Program-made: the position numbers and the translations under genes
Shown here: positions 28,697 to 38,721 of the stretch, piece by piece
Layout: the number at the start of each line of letters is the position of its first letter
Numbering within the stretch: position 1 is the stretch's first letter
Origin: Hondaea fermentalgiana
Taxonomy: Eukaryota; Sar; Bigyra; Thraustochytrida; Thraustochytriidae
Assembly: GCA_014084085.1 (NCBI GenBank)
Contig: NPFB01000008.1
Location: 388,085 to 452,084, forward strand
Length of the DNA stretch: 64,000 bases
Direction of reading: 5' to 3'
Notes under the pieces: model-generated
Told to the model about the DNA's origin: nothing
Databases searched by the model: none
Seen by the model: the letters and a program-made list of their open reading frames with translations, nothing else

Positions 28697-30580
28697 ATGT
28701 CCAAGGTGGTCGGGTACGAGAAGGCGCTGTTCAGGGACCATGGCGCGGACTTCGCGGAGTCCAAGGACATGGAGCCCGCGTCGCAGACGCTGTACGCCAA
28801 GCAGGGCGAGGTGGACCCGCTGCCGCTGCCGGAGCTGGAGCACACCTTTGAGCTCTTCCTGCAGAGCGTCAAGCCCCATGTGACCGAGGCCGAGTACCGC
28901 GAGACGGAGCGCAAGGTCCGCGAATTCGCCAAGGAGGGCGGCCTCGCGCAAGAGCTCCAAAAGCGCCTCCAGGCCCTCGCCGAGGAGCGCAAAGGCAGCT
29001 CTTGGTTCATCAAAATGTGGAACGAGGCAGCCTATCTCGGCTACCGCGACAGCGTCGTGTGGAACGTCACCTACTACCTGCAGTTCAAGGACGAGCTCGC
29101 CAGCGGCATGGCCTCGCAGACGCGCCGCGCCGCGCGCTTCGTGTACCACGCCCTCGCCTTTCGCGACGAGCTCGTCAGCGGCAGACTGACACCCGACATG
29201 GGCAAGAAGAAGGCATGGTCCAACTCCCAGTACAAGTACATGTTCAACGCCTCGCGCATGCCCGGCGAGGACGGCATGGACTTTGTGCGCACCTACGCCC
29301 CCGATGTCTACAACCACATTGTTGTGATGCGCAAGAACCGCTTTTACACCTTTGACGTCCAGGGCCTCAGCGTCGATGACTTGCACTACCAGCTGGAGCG
29401 TGTCAAGCGCATGGCGGACCGCGAGGGCACGGACTACTACCCGGTTGGCGTGCTCACGGCCGAGGACCGCGACAAGTGGGCCGCCAAGCGACTCCTATTG
29501 ACAGAGCTCGGCGCCGAGGCCGACGGCCGTCTCAACGCTGCCAGCCTTGAGCGTATCGAGTCCTCGATCCTCTGCGTCAACCTTGAAGACTGGAGCCCGA
29601 CCACGCGCGAGGAGACTGGCCTGTCCCTTCTTGCAGGCAACGGCCGCAACCGCTTCTGGGACAAGTCGATGCAGTTCGTCTTTTTCGAGAACGGTAAGGG
29701 TGGCTACGTCGGCGAGCACGCCATGATGGACGGCATGACCACAACGCGTCTCGTTAACTACTGCCTTGACAAGGTCTTTGCCGACCCACCAGAGGTCGTG
29801 AGCGGCGCCAACTTTTCCAACTCGCTCCTGCCCGAGCCGGAGCCCGTGCTCTTCCAGCTCTCGCAGAGCGCAAAGGCCGCCATCCAGGAGGCCGAGGCCA
29901 CCTTTGATGCCATGCTCGCGAGCAAGGAGCTCTCTGTGTGCATGTTTCATGGATACGGCAAGAACAAGATCAAGACCTTTAAGACCTCGCCGGATGCCTT
30001 TGCGCAGGTGGCCATCCAGTATGCCTACTACAAGACCTTTGGATGCTGCCGAGGTACCTACGAGTCCACGCAGACGCGCACATACATGCACGGCCGCACC
30101 GAGGTGACCCGATCCGTCACGAACGAGTCGGTTGCCTTTTGCCAGGCCATGACCTCTGGAGGCGTCCCTGCGAAGCGCTGCCTTGAGCTTTTGCGATCTG
30201 CCACCTCTGCGCACTCGGCGTACACGAAGAAGGCTAGCGCCGGCACGGGTTGCGATCGTCATCTTCTCGGACTGAAGATGATGATGCGCGACGGTGAGAG
30301 CGCCGAGCTTTACTCGGACGCGGGCTACGCGCGCTCTTCCACCTGGGCATTGTCGACCTCGGGTCTTGGCGGTGAGCTCATGGACGGCTGGGGCTTTGGC
30401 GAGGTTGTTCCTCATGGTCTTGGCATTGGCTACTCTGTGCAGAACGACAAGCTCCGCTTCACTGTATCCTCTCGTCACCCCGAGCAGAAGTGGGCCACGC
30501 GTTTCACTGCGAACATGGAAGCCGCTCTTCAGGAGATGCAAGCTGTAGTCGCCATGGGTGAGAGTGAGGGCAAGCTTTAG
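28697..30580 (+). CDS. CRAT: Carnitine O-acyltransferase, acetyltransferase-like
   Basis: The ATG at 28697 (MSKVVGYEKALFRDHG) gives 627 residues, the usual family size; the frame is open for 245 codons upstream but that sequence is repetitive. Family features are the YRDSVVWNVTYYLQF segment, the catalytic His in VGEHAMMDGMT (residue about 341) and the downstream signature Y.KT.G...TYESTQTR with HGRTEVTRS (about 465), which contacts CoA and carnitine. The reaction moves acyl groups between CoA and carnitine, which shuttles acetyl or acyl units between peroxisome, mitochondrion and cytosol. Acetyl rather than long-chain preference is likely but not proven. There is no canonical PTS1 (it ends EGKL) and no obvious presequence. 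Confidence 0.88.
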   Translation: MSKVVGYEKALFRDHGADFAESKDMEPASQTLYAKQGEVDPLPLPELEHTFELFLQSVKPHVTEAEYRETERKVREFAKEGGLAQELQKRLQALAEERKGSSWFIKMWNEAAYLGYRDSVVWNVTYYLQFKDELASGMASQTRRAARFVYHALAFRDELVSGRLTPDMGKKKAWSNSQYKYMFNASRMPGEDGMDFVRTYAPDVYNHIVVMRKNRFYTFDVQGLSVDDLHYQLERVKRMADREGTDYYPVGVLTAEDRDKWAAKRLLLTELGAEADGRLNAASLERIESSILCVNLEDWSPTTREETGLSLLAGNGRNRFWDKSMQFVFFENGKGGYVGEHAMMDGMTTTRLVNYCLDKVFADPPEVVSGANFSNSLLPEPEPVLFQLSQSAKAAIQEAEATFDAMLASKELSVCMFHGYGKNKIKTFKTSPDAFAQVAIQYAYYKTFGCCRGTYESTQTRTYMHGRTEVTRSVTNESVAFCQAMTSGGVPAKRCLELLRSATSAHSAYTKKASAGTGCDRHLLGLKMMMRDGESAELYSDAGYARSSTWALSTSGLGGELMDGWGFGEVVPHGLGIGYSVQNDKLRFTVSSRHPEQKWATRFTANMEAALQEMQAVVAMGESEGKL

Positions 30581-30888
30581 AAATGTATTCCCCTTTTCCA
30601 TTTTTTTTTCTATTCTTTTCTTTTCTTTCCTCTCCTCTTCTTCTTCTTCTTCCGCATCAATGAACCCAAACAGTTTTTATCATTAGAAAGAATTCATAAC
30701 CTTGTGAAACGATGGAATAATCTTGCTAATGAATAGGCTAGGGCCTATCATGTAGAAAATTGCTGTGACTTGGAACTGCGAATCGTCAATTTCGCAGCAA
30801 CTGGTCGAGAAAAGCAAAAACCTCAGGATGGAAAGAGGCCCCGAGTCGAGTGGGCCGCGTGAACGTGTGATCCATGTCAATGATTTAT
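30581..30888. other. Convergent spacer, T-rich 3' flanks
   Basis: This 308-bp spacer starts with a T-rich and CT-rich run (30596-30655) after the carnitine acyltransferase stop. It also holds the 3' end of the MICAL-like gene. No gene. Confidence 0.7.
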
Positions 30889-32673
30889 TTACTTTTTGGT
30901 GAATCTACGAAAAACAGTGGGAGGTAGATCATAGCCTAGAATCCTTCCGCTCTGTTTTTTGGCCGTGTCCACGACTGTCCAAGTGTACCGCGTTGCTGGA
31001 TCAGCAGACCATGCTGACCAGTTTTGAATGACCATCGTCGGTTTGGTCCAAGCATACATGTTCATGCAGAGGTACGAAAAGGCGCGAGAGACATAACCTT
31101 CGTAAAGTCCCGCGGTGCGGAAGCGAAGGCATGCATAGGCCGCATCGATGGCGCCGTGGAACCCGCGATTGCTACCGAGACCCTGGGGCCAAAAAGGCTC
31201 AAGGAGTGCATCCCCGACCGGCATGACCAGCGCCGCGTTCTTGGGAATCTCGTCCTCGGAACCAAGCTCGTCGAGGATAAGAGGTTCGTTGCTCGAATCG
31301 GTCATGAGAATCTTGGATGGCGACATTGCACGGGCGCGCGTACTAAAGTCGAAAAGTTGAATGGGGTTCCACGCACAAAATGGTGTTTCCTCCGGAATGC
31401 CCACAGCAGTAGCCATGATTCTGGCGAAATCCTGCAGGGCGGTAAAATCAACGTTTTCGGCTCGCAAAAGGTCCTGACCGGCACTCGCGCCTTCACGGAG
31501 GACACCATGGTCGAGCAGAGAGCTGGTCTTCCACAAGGTCGCGACAATGTAGTGCGTCGTACCTTTAAGATACTCGATATTCTCAATAAAGATGCCAGAC
31601 TCCTTCAGGCGTTCTTTCACAGCATTTTGCTTGGGCGAAATGCCAAGGGCAAAGCTCTCCAAAGCCGCCTCGTCAGGCTTGCTTGGGTCATAATCCATGT
31701 TGATGACAATGCCGATTGCGCGACTGAAACGATCGACCGACTTTTGAAAGCCGAGCTTGCGGAGCGACTGGCTCCATTCACCCTCTGCCACAATGAGTGA
31801 GTCAAAGGAAACTTCTTTCTCCTCGGCTGTAGCGACGCCCTTGAGGAACGTGGGGTCAAGCTGCGGGTTATCAACCATGTTGCATCGAAAGGTTGCCTCG
31901 TAATCAGCAGTCTTTTTCGGTTTAAAGGAGAGCGCGTCTGCGACTCGTCCTGAGAGACGGCGCAGGGCACCTTCTGTGCGAGCGGGCGCAGATGATGTGG
32001 CTATGGCAGCCCACGTTTCAAGTTCCGCGTCGAAGCGAAGCGCGCGGAGCGATGTCGCATAACGGACTTGGACTCCAAAGAGGAGCGCGGTCTTGAGGAG
32101 ACAGAGTTGAATCTCGCGAGTTCCCATGTGCAAGGGACTGCCGTGAACTTGGAGTTTCGGGTAAAACAATTTGGCGCCGAGCGAGACCATATCGTCCATC
32201 GTAGCCTGCCAGAACATGAGAATATTAACGCGAGAGAACCGTTCGCGTTTCTCGAGGACGACCACTTCGTGGCCAAGCAGAGCATTTTCAAGCGCAGAGC
32301 GCAAACCAACGGGGCCCGCACCGCTTACGACAATGCGCATGGGTCGATTTGCGTGAGCGTTCGCTTGAACATCATCTTCGACATCTTCATCGGGGTCTTC
32401 TGATACGTCAAGCGACGGATACGAGGCCCCGTCATCGGCAACGAGCGCTCGGCGCTTGTCGAGTTCCTTGTCAAGGACATCGAAGATGCGCCGAAGCTTG
32501 AATTTGCGAACGCTAGATCGGGTGGTCTTCCGGAGGCGTGCGTAAACCTCGAGTCCGCAATCTCCCTCTGGATCGACACCTGCAATGGCTGCAAAGGCCG
32601 CAAAGCTAGACAGAACTTGGTCAACCTCGTTGGCCTCGAGGAAGGCCGTCAGCAGGTCGTCGGCGGAGCTCAT
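30889..32673 (-). CDS. MICAL-like FAD-dependent monooxygenase (catalytic domain only)
   Basis: The frame extends to a GTG at 32877, but the first ATG is at 32673 and starts MSSADDLLTAFLEANEVDQV, which aligns with the start of MICAL catalytic domains. The 594-residue protein has the FAD dinucleotide motif SGAGPVGLRSALE (GxGxxG at about 118-123), the following EKRERFSRVN and the second flavin motif MPVGDALLEPFWPQGLGSNR near residue 485. MICAL enzymes use NADPH and FAD to oxidise actin methionines and disassemble filaments. No calponin-homology, LIM or coiled-coil domain follows, and the last part (TKPTMVIQNWSAW) is unlike animal MICALs, so actin as substrate is inference. Coronin lies next door on the same strand, but with 1 kb between them. 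Confidence 0.82.
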   Translation of the reverse strand: MSSADDLLTAFLEANEVDQVLSSFAAFAAIAGVDPEGDCGLEVYARLRKTTRSSVRKFKLRRIFDVLDKELDKRRALVADDGASYPSLDVSEDPDEDVEDDVQANAHANRPMRIVVSGAGPVGLRSALENALLGHEVVVLEKRERFSRVNILMFWQATMDDMVSLGAKLFYPKLQVHGSPLHMGTREIQLCLLKTALLFGVQVRYATSLRALRFDAELETWAAIATSSAPARTEGALRRLSGRVADALSFKPKKTADYEATFRCNMVDNPQLDPTFLKGVATAEEKEVSFDSLIVAEGEWSQSLRKLGFQKSVDRFSRAIGIVINMDYDPSKPDEAALESFALGISPKQNAVKERLKESGIFIENIEYLKGTTHYIVATLWKTSSLLDHGVLREGASAGQDLLRAENVDFTALQDFARIMATAVGIPEETPFCAWNPIQLFDFSTRARAMSPSKILMTDSSNEPLILDELGSEDEIPKNAALVMPVGDALLEPFWPQGLGSNRGFHGAIDAAYACLRFRTAGLYEGYVSRAFSYLCMNMYAWTKPTMVIQNWSAWSADPATRYTWTVVDTAKKQSGRILGYDLPPTVFRRFTKK

Positions 32674-33688
32674 CCTCTTACTGCTTGCTCTACTTTTCGC
32701 TTGCTCCGCTTGCTTGGCTTGCTTAACTTGGACTACGCTGCGTCTTTTCGAAGGCCTTTCTGGTTTGCCAGACCACCCTCGACGCGCGCGCCGCAGCCGA
32801 CCAGCCGACAAGGGCGCAAGCTCACTTGTTGCCAAGGTGGGCTTTTTGCGACAATCGCGTCTTTCCGCCTGTCGCACTTGCGCGTGTGCACACTCTGCCT
32901 GGCGGCAGAACCCTCACAGAACCTTCCGGAAAAACTTTATTACTACACAGTCTGGTGTCTGTGTGGCATCGCTGCCAAGTAAACGAACGCACCGACAGCT
33001 GCAGCTGCATCTGCAGCTGGCGGGTGGATCCATGCAGTAAGGTATAGTCCTAGTCAAATTCGTGCGATCATGTCAAGAATGGCAGGCCAATCGTAATGAC
33101 TTACTGTGGCTTTGATTGCCTCGCGCAACACCGCAAGAAGCTCAAATCGCGTCGCAGTGGGAAAGTATACCATCCAAGAAGGAAATGAGGAATTCGACCC
33201 ACCGAGGAGAGAGAGAGAGAGCAATGGTGAGGCCCTCCTTCTCCTGAATTCTTTCATCGGCACGGTTCGGCTGGACAACTGGCTGACTGATCAACCAAAT
33301 CAATCAACTGGCTTTGCTGGTCGTCTTGACGGACATCTATTCTGACATGGCTGGCGGGACGAATGAGAACACTGGCAAAGGAAAAAGGCAAGAAAAAATA
33401 TCAAGCAAAAAACAACGAGAACGAAAGATACCATGCACACAAATAAAGGAGATGGAAAGCGAAGTCCACGGACGGCTATGTGTTCATCGTGCTGACCGTC
33501 GGAGAAAAAGTAAGTAAAGGGGAAGGAAGGGGAATTGATGATACCCCAATCCCTGATGAGTAAGGGACGGGATGAGGATATGGGCTGGCGGGCGGGCGGG
33601 AGGGCACGTAGACCCGGGCAAAAAGAAATCGACAACCTCAATCGACGCCTTCTCTGCTAGCTTTCTGAGTGGTCGCTCGCTCGCTCGC
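32674..33688. other. 1.0 kb intergenic interval
   Basis: Holds the presumed promoter of the MICAL-like gene and the 3' flank of coronin. A short GAGAGA run occurs near 33206-33220. No gene was recognised; ORFs here are short and uncharacteristic. Confidence 0.6.
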
Positions 33689-35340
33689 TTAAGGCTCCGG
33701 GACGTCAATGCCCTTGGACTCCAGCAGAGAGGTGAGCTTCTCGACGTAGGCGTTAAGTTTATCAACCTCAGCCTGAAGGGCCTGGGGGCTCTGCTGCTTC
33801 TTGAGAGCGTGCGAGGCGGCAGCCCGAGATGGGGCATCCGAGCGCTTGGACGGGTCCATGGACATAAGAACGGGCTTCTTGTTCTTGCCAGCGAAGAACT
33901 CGTCGGCGGACATGGCCGGCTTGCCGGCGTAGCAGTCCGGGTAGAGATCCTCCTGGAAGAGGTCCGACTTACGCGGGCAAATGAAGGAAAGGGGCTCGAC
34001 CGTGTTGGAGGTGAGCTTGAAGAGGCGAGTAAGCTCGACCTTTTCGGTGTTGACCGCGCGCTTGGGCATGATGGCGAGACCGCGGCAAGGAGAGGCAGCA
34101 CGGTAGGTCTCGATGTTAAAGGACCAGGGCGCGTCGTTGACAATCTCGTAGTAGCGAATGTTACCGTCACCCTTGCCACCCAGGTAGAGGAGGTTGCTAC
34201 CTTCATCAAAGAAGGGCATGATGACACCGGCAGCCTGGTCAATGTCGGTGGTAGAGAGAGGAGTAGAGATCTTACGAGGGTCCCAGATCTTGAACTGACG
34301 CTTGCTCTGGCGGGTGAAGCCGACCGAGCAGAGCGTGCCGTGCTCGCCAAGGAAGGTGAGCTTGCTGGTCTTGGTGCCGTTGTGGGCCTCGACAGAGCCA
34401 GTCACCTCACCGGAGCGAGGGTCGATGAGGCGCATCTGCTTGTCCTTGCTGCTCGTGGCGAGCATCGAGCCGTCGTAGCTCCAGACAACGTCCTGGAGGA
34501 GCTCCTCATGGGGGATATCTACCTTGGACGCGCCGTTCTGCACGTCCCAGACCTTGACCATGTGGTCGGCTGAACCGGAGGCAAGAACGTGCTCGGCAGT
34601 GGGGTGGAAGCGGACGACGACAACCTTGCGCTGGTGCTCGTGCATGTCGACAAGAGGCTCCGACATGGTTTCGGTGAGGCCTTCCTCGGGAATGCCCCAG
34701 ACCTTGATGGTGCAGTCATCGCCACCGGTAGCGATGAGCTGTTCATGGCACGGGTTGAAGTCAAAGTCGAGAACGGCACCGCGATGACCATCAAGCACGG
34801 CGGGCTGGGCGGGCAGACGGCCGGGCTGGTCGAGGTTGTGGACGGCGAGCGAGCCATTACCAGTGGCCACAGGGACCGCAAAGTACTTGGTGTTGACTTT
34901 GATGTAGTTGTGGTCGCCGGTGGCCGTGCTCAGGCGGATGTTGCTGTAGTGTTCTTCCGGCTTGGAGGGCTGTTCATAAGGAATAGATACCGAGCAGGTC
35001 AGTCAGTCAGTCAGTCAGTCATTCAATCAGTCAGTCGATCCGTCAGGTCATCTTGTCTTGCACGACGTGCGTGCGTGCGTGCGTGCTCGGGCGTGTGCAA
35101 ACTTTCGGCCCAGCGAGGGAAACGTCATATCCCCCGCTGGGCAGCCGAGCGGGCGAAGCCGAGCCAAGGGGAGCCGCACTCCTTTTTCTTTCTTCTTCTT
35201 TTTGCTAAGATGCGCGGGCCGCCACGAGACGAGGCGGAGCGCGGAGACGCAGCGCGGGGTGCGGCTTTTGCCTTTCTGTATGTTTCACGTACCTGGCAGT
35301 ACACATGGCGGACCTTGGACGCGCGGACGAAGCGGCTCAT
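33689..35340 (-). CDS. Coronin, two exons
   Basis: Exon 2 (33689-34969) encodes most of a coronin: WD repeats forming the beta-propeller (GGDDCTIKVW, ASGSADHMVKVWDV), the coronin-specific extension (ELTRLFKLTSNTVEPLSFICPRKSD) and a C-terminal heptad-like coiled coil (LQAEVDKLNAYVEKLTSLLE) for oligomerisation. The start is on a separate exon 1 (35293-35340, MSRFVRASKVRHVYCQ), matching the conserved coronin N-terminus. The donor is CAG|GTACGT and the acceptor AACAG|CCC; both are in phase 0, so the protein reads ...HVYCQ-PSKPEEHYSNIRL... and totals 442 residues. Coronin binds F-actin and regulates Arp2/3 and cofilin. Family identity is very secure; the splice junction is inferred from sequence. 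Confidence 0.93.
34970..35292 (-). other. Coronin intron, 323 bp
   Basis: Bounded by GTACGT at the 5' end (35292 downward) and CAG at the 3' end (34972-34970). Inside are a (CAGT)n tract (about 34997-35035) and a (GTGC)n tract (about 35068-35086). Removing it joins two conserved coronin segments in phase 0. Confidence 0.88.
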
Positions 35341-36969
35341 CTTGTCAAGCTAGAGTGAGTCCTGGATGTCCAAGAGGAGCAGCACGTGGGGGTGAGCGTG
35401 CGAACGCACGACGTTTACAACGCTGCGCGCGAGAGGGGGAGGGCGAGGGCGAGGGCGGGGAAGCGGGTTGGGAGGGCGCGGCTGTCGCGAAGGAGCGAGC
35501 AAGCGTGAGGCGACTCTGCTTCGCCGAGCGGGTCGCTTCGGAGGGGCCTGTCTTGGCTGGCGATGTTGGTCTGGATTTGAATTTTATTCTCCCTTCTTTT
35601 GTCCTGTTATCCCTCCCTCACTCGCTCTTTCCCTCTCTCACGCACCCGCCTACGCCTATAATTCACTTGCGCACACCGAGCTTCGACTTGCAAGCTGCGA
35701 TATACACTTGCCCCGTACTGGATAGTGCACTTGCGGCGGTCCATCGCCGGCGTCCCCACGTGCCTGGACTCGCCAACTTGCGGACGCCGATACTTCACTC
35801 TGGCTCGATCCTCATAAGTCCAGTACACTCTGGCACAAGTGGAGAATGCCGAGTGCACCCCGCGTACAAGAGGAAGGAGACGCGAGGAAAAACACGCGCA
35901 CACGGTCGTAGCGTAAGCCTTAGATGGTCCTATCAGGTGCCCTTTTTACCACCGTCGAATTGTGCAAACCCCGCAGCCCCCTTTGAAATTATTGCCCGCG
36001 CTACGAATTTAATTTCCCGCAGCTTCTCCTTTGCCACTATATGGTCTAGACGTAGTGGAGACGACTGCAGACCTTTAGTGTAGGAGTGGTATGCGCATGA
36101 AGTACACCGCTGCAACATCCAAAACGAAGTGGGATCCTCACTACAACATTTCACATCTCATCTAGTCCAGTCGCGTAGGTTGCGCAGAAGAGAGACGAAA
36201 TACGTGGGGACGCGCGTGCCGCCTCTAAGCTCCCCTGCAGAGTCCAAGGCACACACCTCCTTAACCCCAACATCCCCACCTTAATCCCAATTCATTTCCA
36301 CCATACTGATTAAGGTCTACTTTCTCCCTCGTTCGCCGCGCTTTTCTGGTCTTTCAGTCTCCTTCTCCCGTGGATATGTTGCAAAAGCTTTCAGGTAGGT
36401 CTCTTATCCCTTCCTTATAGGTCCCTTTTGCTCTTTTCGAAGCCCCCCCGAGATCTTCCGCAATCGTGGCGGCGCTCTCTGTTCTTTGCAGGTGCCTTCT
36501 TGCCGTGCCGTGCCGCGTCGTCCCGACCAAGACCCTTCGCGACGGCTCGCGCATCGCCTCGATTCAATTCGCGTCGGTCCGCTTCGTAGCGCTTCGCGCC
36601 CGGGCCGGGCGCGATCGCGAGGCGGTCCGAGTCGCGGACGCAGGTCCGGAGGGGCCCCCTCCCCCGGTTCAAGCACTATATAGCTGATAGTACGACTGTT
36701 GTTTGCGGCGAGACTTTGCGCTCCGGGAGAAGCGCCTCTACAACGAGCGATCCCTGTTTGCGCAAGTTCCTGGCAGCCACGTCGCGTGAGAAGGCCCCCA
36801 GCGCGCTGCCGGGCCGCACGCAGATCCGGAACCCTGCGCAGCGAGACGAAGCCACGGCGCGCCACGCCACGCCACGCCACGCCACGCCAAGTCAAGTCAA
36901 GTCATCTCAACTCGAGTCAAGTCAAGCGAAGGGAGATCGAGGAGGTGGCGGAAGTACTGTGTTTCTACG
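35341..36969. other. 1.6 kb intergenic interval, divergent promoter region
   Basis: Separates coronin (minus) from the P450 (plus). It holds a GAGGGC repeat near 35434-35460, a (CACGC)n tract near 36860-36888, (AAGTC)n units near 36888-36930 and a possible TATA box at 36678. No gene supported. Confidence 0.6.
36678..36683 (+). promoter_or_regulatory. Possible TATA box of the P450 gene
   Basis: TATATA in the context cactatatagctg stands out in GC-rich DNA, about 290 bases before the P450 start codon. It would imply a leader of roughly 260 nt. This is a sequence-only guess. Confidence 0.35.
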
Positions 36970-38721
36970 ATGGGCCAGATACTGACGGCGCTGAGGCCGG
37001 CAAAGGGTGCCCTGCTGGTCAGGGTGCTCAAGGCGTACCTGGTCTTCGCCGTCGCGCACATGATGGCGAAAACGGCGCGGTTCTTGCTCGCGCAGAGAAA
37101 ATTCAAACGTGCCACCAAGCACATTCCCGGCGGCGAGACAGATTGGACCGGCAAGAACCTCGTTGCCAACGTGAACAGATTCCAGGAGCACAGTCGCGAC
37201 CTCGTTGCCCCGCACATCGATTCGCATCTCGTCAAGTGGGAAATTCCGGGCTTTGAAATCGTCTTTAACTCGCCCGAGGCCGTCAAATTCATGCTCAAGG
37301 ATAGATTTGATGTGAGCACCAAGCCGGACCCCGGCGAGGACGAGCTCTTCGTCTTGCTTACCCGTTTCATCGGAGCCTCCATCTTCACGCTGCGTCACGG
37401 CGAAATGAATTCCGAGGAGCACGACCGCTGGTACCGTCAGCGCAAAGCGGCGGCGCTCATCTTTACCAAGTCCAAGTTCTCCAACATGATGTTCGACGTC
37501 TTTGTGCGCAAAGCTCAGTCCATGATTGACGTATTGACTCAGGTTGCGAAACGTAACGCTGCAGCTGGCAATCCCACAGACAAGAACAAGGGCGCAGAGC
37601 CCGTTGAGATGCAGGAAAAGTTCTTTGCCTTCACCTTTGACTCGATTCAGCAAATCTTCTTTGGCGACGACGTCGACACCGTGAGCGGGCGTGACTCGGA
37701 TGCTGCCGCCGTCGCCTTTGACGGTGCTCATCGCGCCATGACGCGCTACCACTTGACGACTGTTCCGCACATTTCACTGCTGCAGTGCATGCCCTTTCCC
37801 ATTGGACCTCTCTGGTATAACATGAACTGGACCAGTCTCGGCATTCGCGCCTTCAAGGCCATTCACCCGCTGCACCAAACGTTTGAGAGCCATGTCGAGG
37901 ATTTGCACCGCATCACGCGCGAAAAGATTCAGCGCCTTCGTCGTGACCCCAAGCTTGCCCAGCGCGACGATCTCATTGCAAACTTTATCAACCACGACGC
38001 AAGCTTTCGCAAGAGCAAGCGATCTGGACCCACGGCGGGCAACGGACCGAGCGCGGAAGCAATCGGCTGGACAGATGACGAGCTCCTCGCTATTGTATTG
38101 AACTTTATCATTGCCGGACGCGACACGAGCGCCTGCACTCTCACGTGGCTCTTTTACGAGCTTGCCATCAATCCGGAGATCCAGGCCAATCTGCAGCGCG
38201 AGCTCGACGAAAACCTCGAGGGCCGCACGCCTACATACGAGGAGGTCGTGCACGGCCTCCCGTACCTGAATGGCTGTCTCTTTGAGGCGCTGCGCCTTCA
38301 CCCGCCAGTTCCGCAGGACGTCAAGGTCGCTTCCAAAGACATGGAATTTATTGATGGCACCCTCCTCCCAGCGGGTGTTCGCATGCTTTATTTACCGTAT
38401 GTTATGGGTCGCGACGAAAATAGGTACTCTGACGCGCTTTCCTTCAAACCTGAACGCTGGATTCCCTTCACCGAGCCGGATCCCTTTGCCTTTCCCGTGT
38501 TCCAAGCGGCCTACCGCAGCTGCTTGGGTCGGGACATGGCCAAATTCGAGGTCAAGCTCCTCACCGCCATGCTCTTGCAAAAGCTCTCTTTCCGCCTCGA
38601 GGCTAACGAGGACCCCAACGTGATTTGCCCTTCTCTAGCCATCACCATGAGTCTGTGCAACTCTCCGGACCAGTCCACACATGAGCTTTGGCTTGTTCCG
38701 CAACTGCGCGAAGATATATAA
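36970..38721 (+). CDS. Cytochrome P450, CYP86/CYP94-like (fatty acid omega-hydroxylase type)
   Basis: The 583-residue protein has an N-terminal hydrophobic anchor (about 13-39) for the ER. It has the I-helix oxygen-activation motif GRDTSA (383-388), the K-helix E439-A-L-R442, the PERF-like FKPERWI and the heme loop FQAAYRSCLGRDMA with the axial Cys at 518. Organisation and the heme loop resemble plant and oomycete CYP86/CYP94 enzymes that hydroxylate fatty acids at the terminal carbon using NADPH-P450 reductase. In that group the loop normally reads FQAGPR.CLG; here Gly-Pro is replaced by Ala-Tyr, which is unusual but keeps Arg, Cys and Gly. Substrate is inferred from family likeness only. 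Confidence 0.88.
   Translation: MGQILTALRPAKGALLVRVLKAYLVFAVAHMMAKTARFLLAQRKFKRATKHIPGGETDWTGKNLVANVNRFQEHSRDLVAPHIDSHLVKWEIPGFEIVFNSPEAVKFMLKDRFDVSTKPDPGEDELFVLLTRFIGASIFTLRHGEMNSEEHDRWYRQRKAAALIFTKSKFSNMMFDVFVRKAQSMIDVLTQVAKRNAAAGNPTDKNKGAEPVEMQEKFFAFTFDSIQQIFFGDDVDTVSGRDSDAAAVAFDGAHRAMTRYHLTTVPHISLLQCMPFPIGPLWYNMNWTSLGIRAFKAIHPLHQTFESHVEDLHRITREKIQRLRRDPKLAQRDDLIANFINHDASFRKSKRSGPTAGNGPSAEAIGWTDDELLAIVLNFIIAGRDTSACTLTWLFYELAINPEIQANLQRELDENLEGRTPTYEEVVHGLPYLNGCLFEALRLHPPVPQDVKVASKDMEFIDGTLLPAGVRMLYLPYVMGRDENRYSDALSFKPERWIPFTEPDPFAFPVFQAAYRSCLGRDMAKFEVKLLTAMLLQKLSFRLEANEDPNVICPSLAITMSLCNSPDQSTHELWLVPQLREDI

Noticed and set aside
36660..36672. tRNA B-box-like string near ggttcaagcac
   Set aside because: No matching A box, acceptor stem or cloverleaf could be formed around it.
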